From Epiperipatus broadwayi (lineage: Eukaryota > Onychophora > Udeonychophora > Euonychophora > Peripatidae): a DNA stretch of 64,000 nucleotides. The first letter of the stretch is position 1. The number at the start of each line of letters is the position of its first letter. The notes under the pieces were generated by a model, which was not told where the DNA came from, did no database searches, and saw nothing but the letters and a program-made list of their open reading frames with translations. Both the position numbers and the translations under genes were made by a program. This document shows positions 60,230-64,000 of this stretch, piece after piece. The stretch is taken from NCBI GenBank assembly GCA_028023455.1, contig JAQFVV010000014.1:1927336-1991335 (forward strand), read 5' to 3'.

Positions 60230-60802
60230 TAGTTTCATACTTTATTTTTTTTATTTATCACTATGATTGCAATTCATGCCCCTATCACTTAAGCTTGTGT
60301 ATACAGAATGTTTTGAAGGAAAAAATTGTGACTTCCAAAAATAAATGTTTCTTTTCCCTGAATAATATAATTATATTGCTATAATTATATTTAAACATGT
60401 AAATTTTAATACAAGATCATGTGGTCTTTTCTATATGCCCCCCAATCTTTGGGCACAAATTAGCCAATATTGTATTCATCTAAAATATCGTAGTTATATA
60501 AAATAATACATAAGTAACCTTTTTTGGGGGAAAATTTTGCAATTGAATTGATATGTTAAAATTTAGATTATTATTTGTGAGCAAGATATTAAACATACTA
60601 TCAAGGTAAATAATTTTAAAAACTATTTCAAATTTTAAAAAAAGAAATAAATAACTTACTAAGTAAACTTGCAAGATGAAGATATAAAAATTGGTTGATA
60701 TTATTTGAAAGGGTGGAGATGAATATATATATATTAGGAAAAAAGTTATTCTACAAAGATGAATATATATATATTAGGAAAAAAGTTATTCTACAAATAT
60801 GA
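60230..60802 (+). repeat. Dispersed repeat family C, copy 2
   Basis: Homologous to 29065-29597. The minus-strand frame is interrupted by stops relative to copy 1. A 40-bp tandem duplication (60718-60757, 60758-60797; 'attaggaaaaaagttattct') is present only in this copy. Confidence 0.7.
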
Positions 60803-61037
60803 CTGTTTTTAAAATAAAATGATTAAAATTTCATTTCAAATTTTTTTTAAAAAAAGAAAGCCTGTCCATCCAGAAAAACTTTGTATCAAAAAGAATGGTT
60901 GAATCTGGGACTAAAGAAAGTACATGATGAATATAGAAAAGTGATATAAATTATGAATCAGTGGTCACTGTGTATGTGGATATAATGTGTATAGGATATT
61001 GTATGGCAGTATAAGAAAGTATTATACCTTCATTTTA

Positions 61038-61191
61038 CATTATTGTGGATTTAGTTTAAATAAATACATTAACATTATTCCAATGATTATATATTTAACA
61101 CTTCAATTTCTATTGTTGTTATTATTGTTTTTTTCTTCATTTCCATTATTATGGATTCAGTCAAATAAATACATTAACATTATTCTAATGA
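61038..61191. repeat. Short direct repeats 106 bp apart
   Basis: 'aaataaatacattaacatta' with about 48 bp of shared context occurs at 61038-61086 and 61144-61191. The open frame at 60987-61235 reads through both and is probably incidental. Confidence 0.6.
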
Positions 61192-61239
61192 GATTTTGGT
61201 TTTTGCCTTCAACAAATCAATGTATTCTAATTTAATGAA

Positions 61240-62226
61240 AACTATATTTACTTTTATGATAAATTGCTGACAAGAAGCCTTTGGAGATGTTTAATTTTTA
61301 CAAAATTAATATCCTCAAAAAATCTGAAAGAATTAGTCATAAACTTCAAAAATACTTTTACTGGTGAGTGAAACAATTTTAGTTATATATATAAAATGAA
61401 AATTATTACCTCTACAAGTAATAACATTGATGATAGCAAAAATCTTTAAGATAATCATTATAATTATACATATAACTTCTATATAATAAAATTTGTTCAT
61501 TTACTTAAGTTGTAATTGAATATGAGAGTGTAGAAAGAGATCATAAAATAATTACAGTGGCAAAAAGAAAGTTTACTTGATACATAAACATTCTTGACAC
61601 CTAAATTATTATCCTAAATCTTGAAAAATAAAAACATGCATGATTGAAGAACTTTTTTTTTTGTTGCTTTACAAAATGTTAACTAGATATAATGATATAT
61701 TGAAGGAGATAGCTTTGTGTATACTAAGCTAGCAATCAGTTCCATATGATAGCGAAATAGACTGTCAGTTACTATAATAAATGTATAATTTCATAAGTAT
61801 TATCATTGTAATGATTAACAACCCAATGTTGTTAATCATTATAAACATAGCATCTGTCATATAAAATTATAATTTTTTTTATGCACTGATGAAAAAATTA
61901 TGGAAGCCTTGCATCATGGATTTTGAAATACTTAGTTAATGTCTTATTTGTTTGGCATTTTGCTAAATTTAATCTAAATTAATCATCAGACTTCTTTTTA
62001 TAGGTGAGCTTTCTATTTTTTTTTTTATTTCTATGTAATTGTACTAAATTTTATAATATTAATATTTAAGTAAATGTTATGATTAAATAAATAGATTGAT
62101 GAATATATTGTTAGACTGATAATGGATGATCTTCGTGAGTTAGATTTTAAAAATAAACGTATATATTGATAAACAGATTTTCATGTATGCATTTGAAATT
62201 ATATATGTTTTATTATACATGTATAG
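61240..62226. other. AT-rich stretch upstream of candidate exon
   Basis: No transposon trace recognised. A perfect 13-bp hairpin (aatgattaacaac/gttgttaatcatt, 61810-61840) is present. The last 25 bases (tatgttttattatacatgtatag) look like a pyrimidine-rich acceptor region for the exon that follows. Confidence 0.5.
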
Positions 62227-62367
62227 TGTTCGAATTTGTTGAAGTGGATGTCATGCCAGATAAGAACTTTTCCAACAGATCATTTTAGTAAAGTTTGCCC
62301 AAGTATTGATATTATTGGAGCTTTACAAGATTTCGGAAAAGGAACAATTTCATTTTCATCTTTAGTG
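62227..62367 (+). CDS. Candidate host-gene internal exon, 47 codons
   Basis: An open segment of exactly 141 bp is bounded by an acceptor (…catgtatag, ending 62226) and a consensus donor GTAAGT (62368-62373). The in-phase frame has no stop and reads CSNLLKWMSC, QIRTFPTDHFSKVC, PSIDIIGALQDFGKGTISF, SSLV. The composition is balanced and protein-like, unlike the F/I/Y-rich chance frames around it. DFGKGTISF loosely recalls an EF-hand loop but lacks the proper spacing, so I do not assign it. No transposon motif is present. If real, both splice phases are 0 and the exon can be skipped without frameshift. The product is not identified. Confidence 0.55.
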
Positions 62368-62373
62368 GTAAGT

Positions 62374-63064
62374 AAATCAAATATCATGATAGTATGTATA
62401 TTTAATGAATTATATTTACCTTTGTCAAAATATTAATTGCTTTATGTAAAAATAAAGATTAAAATAGAGAATCAGCTATCACTTATCAGTTTTTAATTTT
62501 TCGTGCGGGAGTTATTTTCTAATATTATTTGTTTGCTTTCTATAATCCTTTCCACATTTTTGTTTTCAGATTCTTATATTTATTTATATAACAAAGAATT
62601 TTTTAATATGTAATAATGAAATGTTTTTTAACAAAAAGTTAAATAGCTGAAATTAAATGCTATAAAAATCTTTAATTTAATAGTGTTTTGTATTGAAAAA
62701 TAGTCATATCTACTCTCTATGTATAAATTTTTACCCATACAACTTCAATTATTCGATTGTTAATTTATATAATGTTTGGTAATAATTATTTATCTGAGAA
62801 GTACTTATGATGATACTCAACTGATGAAGCCATCAGGTGTCGAATTGTCACTGAAGACTATTTTACTCACATGTTAGATTTGTAAATGTTTCTTTTTCGC
62901 GTATAACATGGCTGATTCACTATATATCTGAAGGTATTAGTCTTTATAATATATATATATATATATAATTGTAGCCTCACCAAAATAAAAACTACTGAAC
63001 AAAAGAATCCGGCTAACTAGGATATAATAATATTCAACTTCAATTGGTTACATAAACAATGATT
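62374..63064. other. AT-rich stretch with possible Penelope-type tail
   Basis: No coding sequence seen. At 62821-62844 the sequence CTGATGAAGCCATCAGG followed by TGTCGAA has the exact hammerhead box CTGATGA, but only a 3-bp stem and GAAT instead of GAAA. It may be an eroded Penelope-type tail. A (TA)n tract lies at 62949-62967. Confidence 0.4.
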
Positions 63065-63487
63065 ATTAAAATAATACTATTCAGACTAGCTCAAGATATA
63101 TTACTAAGATACAATATCTAATAAAACAATATTTTTAATAATTAAATATAAGAAAACTTATTAGAATAAAATATCATAACACTTAAATTCAATATAAATA
63201 ATTAGGGTTCCAACTATAATATTTCTCTATACATTTCAGTAATAAATTTACCTTATAAAAAAAACTTACTCAAGGTTATTAAAATAATATTGTTCTGACT
63301 AGCTCAAGATACATTACTAAGATCTAATAAAACAATATTTTTAATAATTAAATATAAAAAATCTTATTAGAATAAAATATCATAACACTTAAATTCAATA
63401 TAAATAATTAAGAGTTTCAATTATAATACTCACTCTATTCATTTCAATAATAAATTTACGTTATAAAAAAAAAAACTTACTCAAGAT
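63065..63487. repeat. 213-bp tandem duplication
   Basis: The unit starting 'attaaaataatactattcag' at 63065 recurs at 63278 with a few substitutions and a small deletion. Fragments of a third unit (aaaacttactcaag..ttat) follow at about 63473-63530. Confidence 0.8.
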
Positions 63488-63697
63488 TATAAATAAAATA
63501 TAATTCTATTAAAATAATAAATAAAATTATGAAACTCTTAACATGGCATAAGAATATTACCCCACCAAGTTCACATAACGAAAATACTATATAATACTCT
63601 CGTGTCTTTAAATTATGCATCTAATAATCCTGAAATATAATTTATAAATTTATTGCAGAAACAACAATAAATTAATTACTTAATATTTTTTATATAA

Positions 63698-63823
63698 GGG
63701 ATTCGAACTCAGACTTTCACATGACCTTATTTTTTCAACATGTGTATGATCAGATGGGTTAGCAATATGAGATGGTATGGAGAGCTGCTGGTCATGTGAA
63801 GATCTACGTTTGAATCTCTTATA
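63698..63823. repeat. tRNA-like foldback repeat, short copy
   Basis: GGGATTCGAACTCAGACTTT (63698-63717) on the left and a decayed inverted partner (ggtcatgtgaagatctacgt, ending in TTTGAATCTC) on the right bracket a core containing 'caacatgtgtatgatcagat'. This core and the following trailer 'caggtgtgtataagcttgta' match the palindrome at 4711-5584. The left arm is shortened. Confidence 0.65.
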
Positions 63824-63839
63824 TCTTACATTATATATG

Positions 63840-64000
63840 TGCAGGTGTGTATAAGCTTGTACAGTGTATTAATTTAATATTTTTTAATAAAATACTAATT
63901 AGACATTTAACATTAATAATTTCTTACTTATCTTTCAAGAGAAAATTTTCAATTCTCCAAAATAATAATAATAATCTCAGGTTCATTTCTAATAAACTAT
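63840..64000. other. AT-rich window end
   Basis: Trailer of the tRNA-like repeat followed by AT-rich sequence with an (ATA)n run near 63960. No feature recognised. Confidence 0.5.

Noticed and set aside
62821-62844. An intact hammerhead ribozyme (CTGATGA present)
   Set aside because: Stem II has only three pairs and the GAAA box reads GAAT; it is kept only as a possible eroded tail.

Overview
This window looks like non-coding, repeat-dominated DNA from a metazoan nuclear genome, most likely an invertebrate. The base composition is strongly AT-rich throughout. There are long (TA)n microsatellites, no prokaryote-like gene packing, no CRISPR array, rRNA or convincing functional tRNA, and almost every recognisable coding trace is a decayed transposable element. 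The mixture is Penelope-like elements with GIY-YIG domains, L1/Tx1-like and RTE-like LINEs, mariner, Merlin and hAT relatives, an LTR element and tRNA-like repeats. That suits a mollusc (for example a cephalopod), an arachnid or another AT-rich invertebrate; I cannot settle the clade from sequence alone.

Layout. 1-430: 3' end of a LINE. 3725-5584: a hAT-like end, then an 870-bp palindrome with tRNA-like B-box motifs. 10.4-11.5 kb: a LINE reverse transcriptase remnant on the minus strand between Penelope-type tails carrying hammerhead-like folds. 15.0-19.6 kb: a minus-strand LTR retrotransposon with both LTRs, a primer-site candidate, a polypurine tract and a decayed gag. 19.9-20.8 kb: a DNA transposon with terminal inverted repeats (TIRs) and an internal minisatellite. 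21.5-24.3 kb: two LINE tails flanking a mariner remnant. 27.6-29.7 kb and 55.7-60.8 kb share two unclassified repeat families. 34.0-35.5 kb: a foldback element and a second mariner interrupted by a hAT MITE with an 8-bp target duplication. 42.0-44.6 kb: a Penelope GIY-YIG fragment and an L1/Tx1-like reverse transcriptase. 45.8-48.3 kb: a foldback element, a tRNA-like relic, a degenerate dimeric tandem array and further tRNA-like foldbacks. 49.1-52.4 kb: a third mariner, a 1-kb Penelope palindrome and another Penelope fragment. 52.5-53.9 kb and 56.9-58.5 kb: two TA-flanked DNA elements. 58.8-60.2 kb: tandem repeats and a Merlin/IS1595-type transposase fragment with a duplicated exon.

The only good candidate for host coding sequence is a 141-bp open segment at 62227-62367. 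It is bounded by a canonical splice acceptor and donor and is exactly 47 codons long, so the window is probably intron or intergenic sequence of a large host gene. No set of genes here works together as a pathway; the biology is transposon colonisation, nesting and palindrome formation. I see no clearly new defence or metabolic system. The most unusual items are the covarying hammerhead-like motifs, the Penelope palindrome, the recurring tRNA-like foldbacks and the dimeric tandem array.
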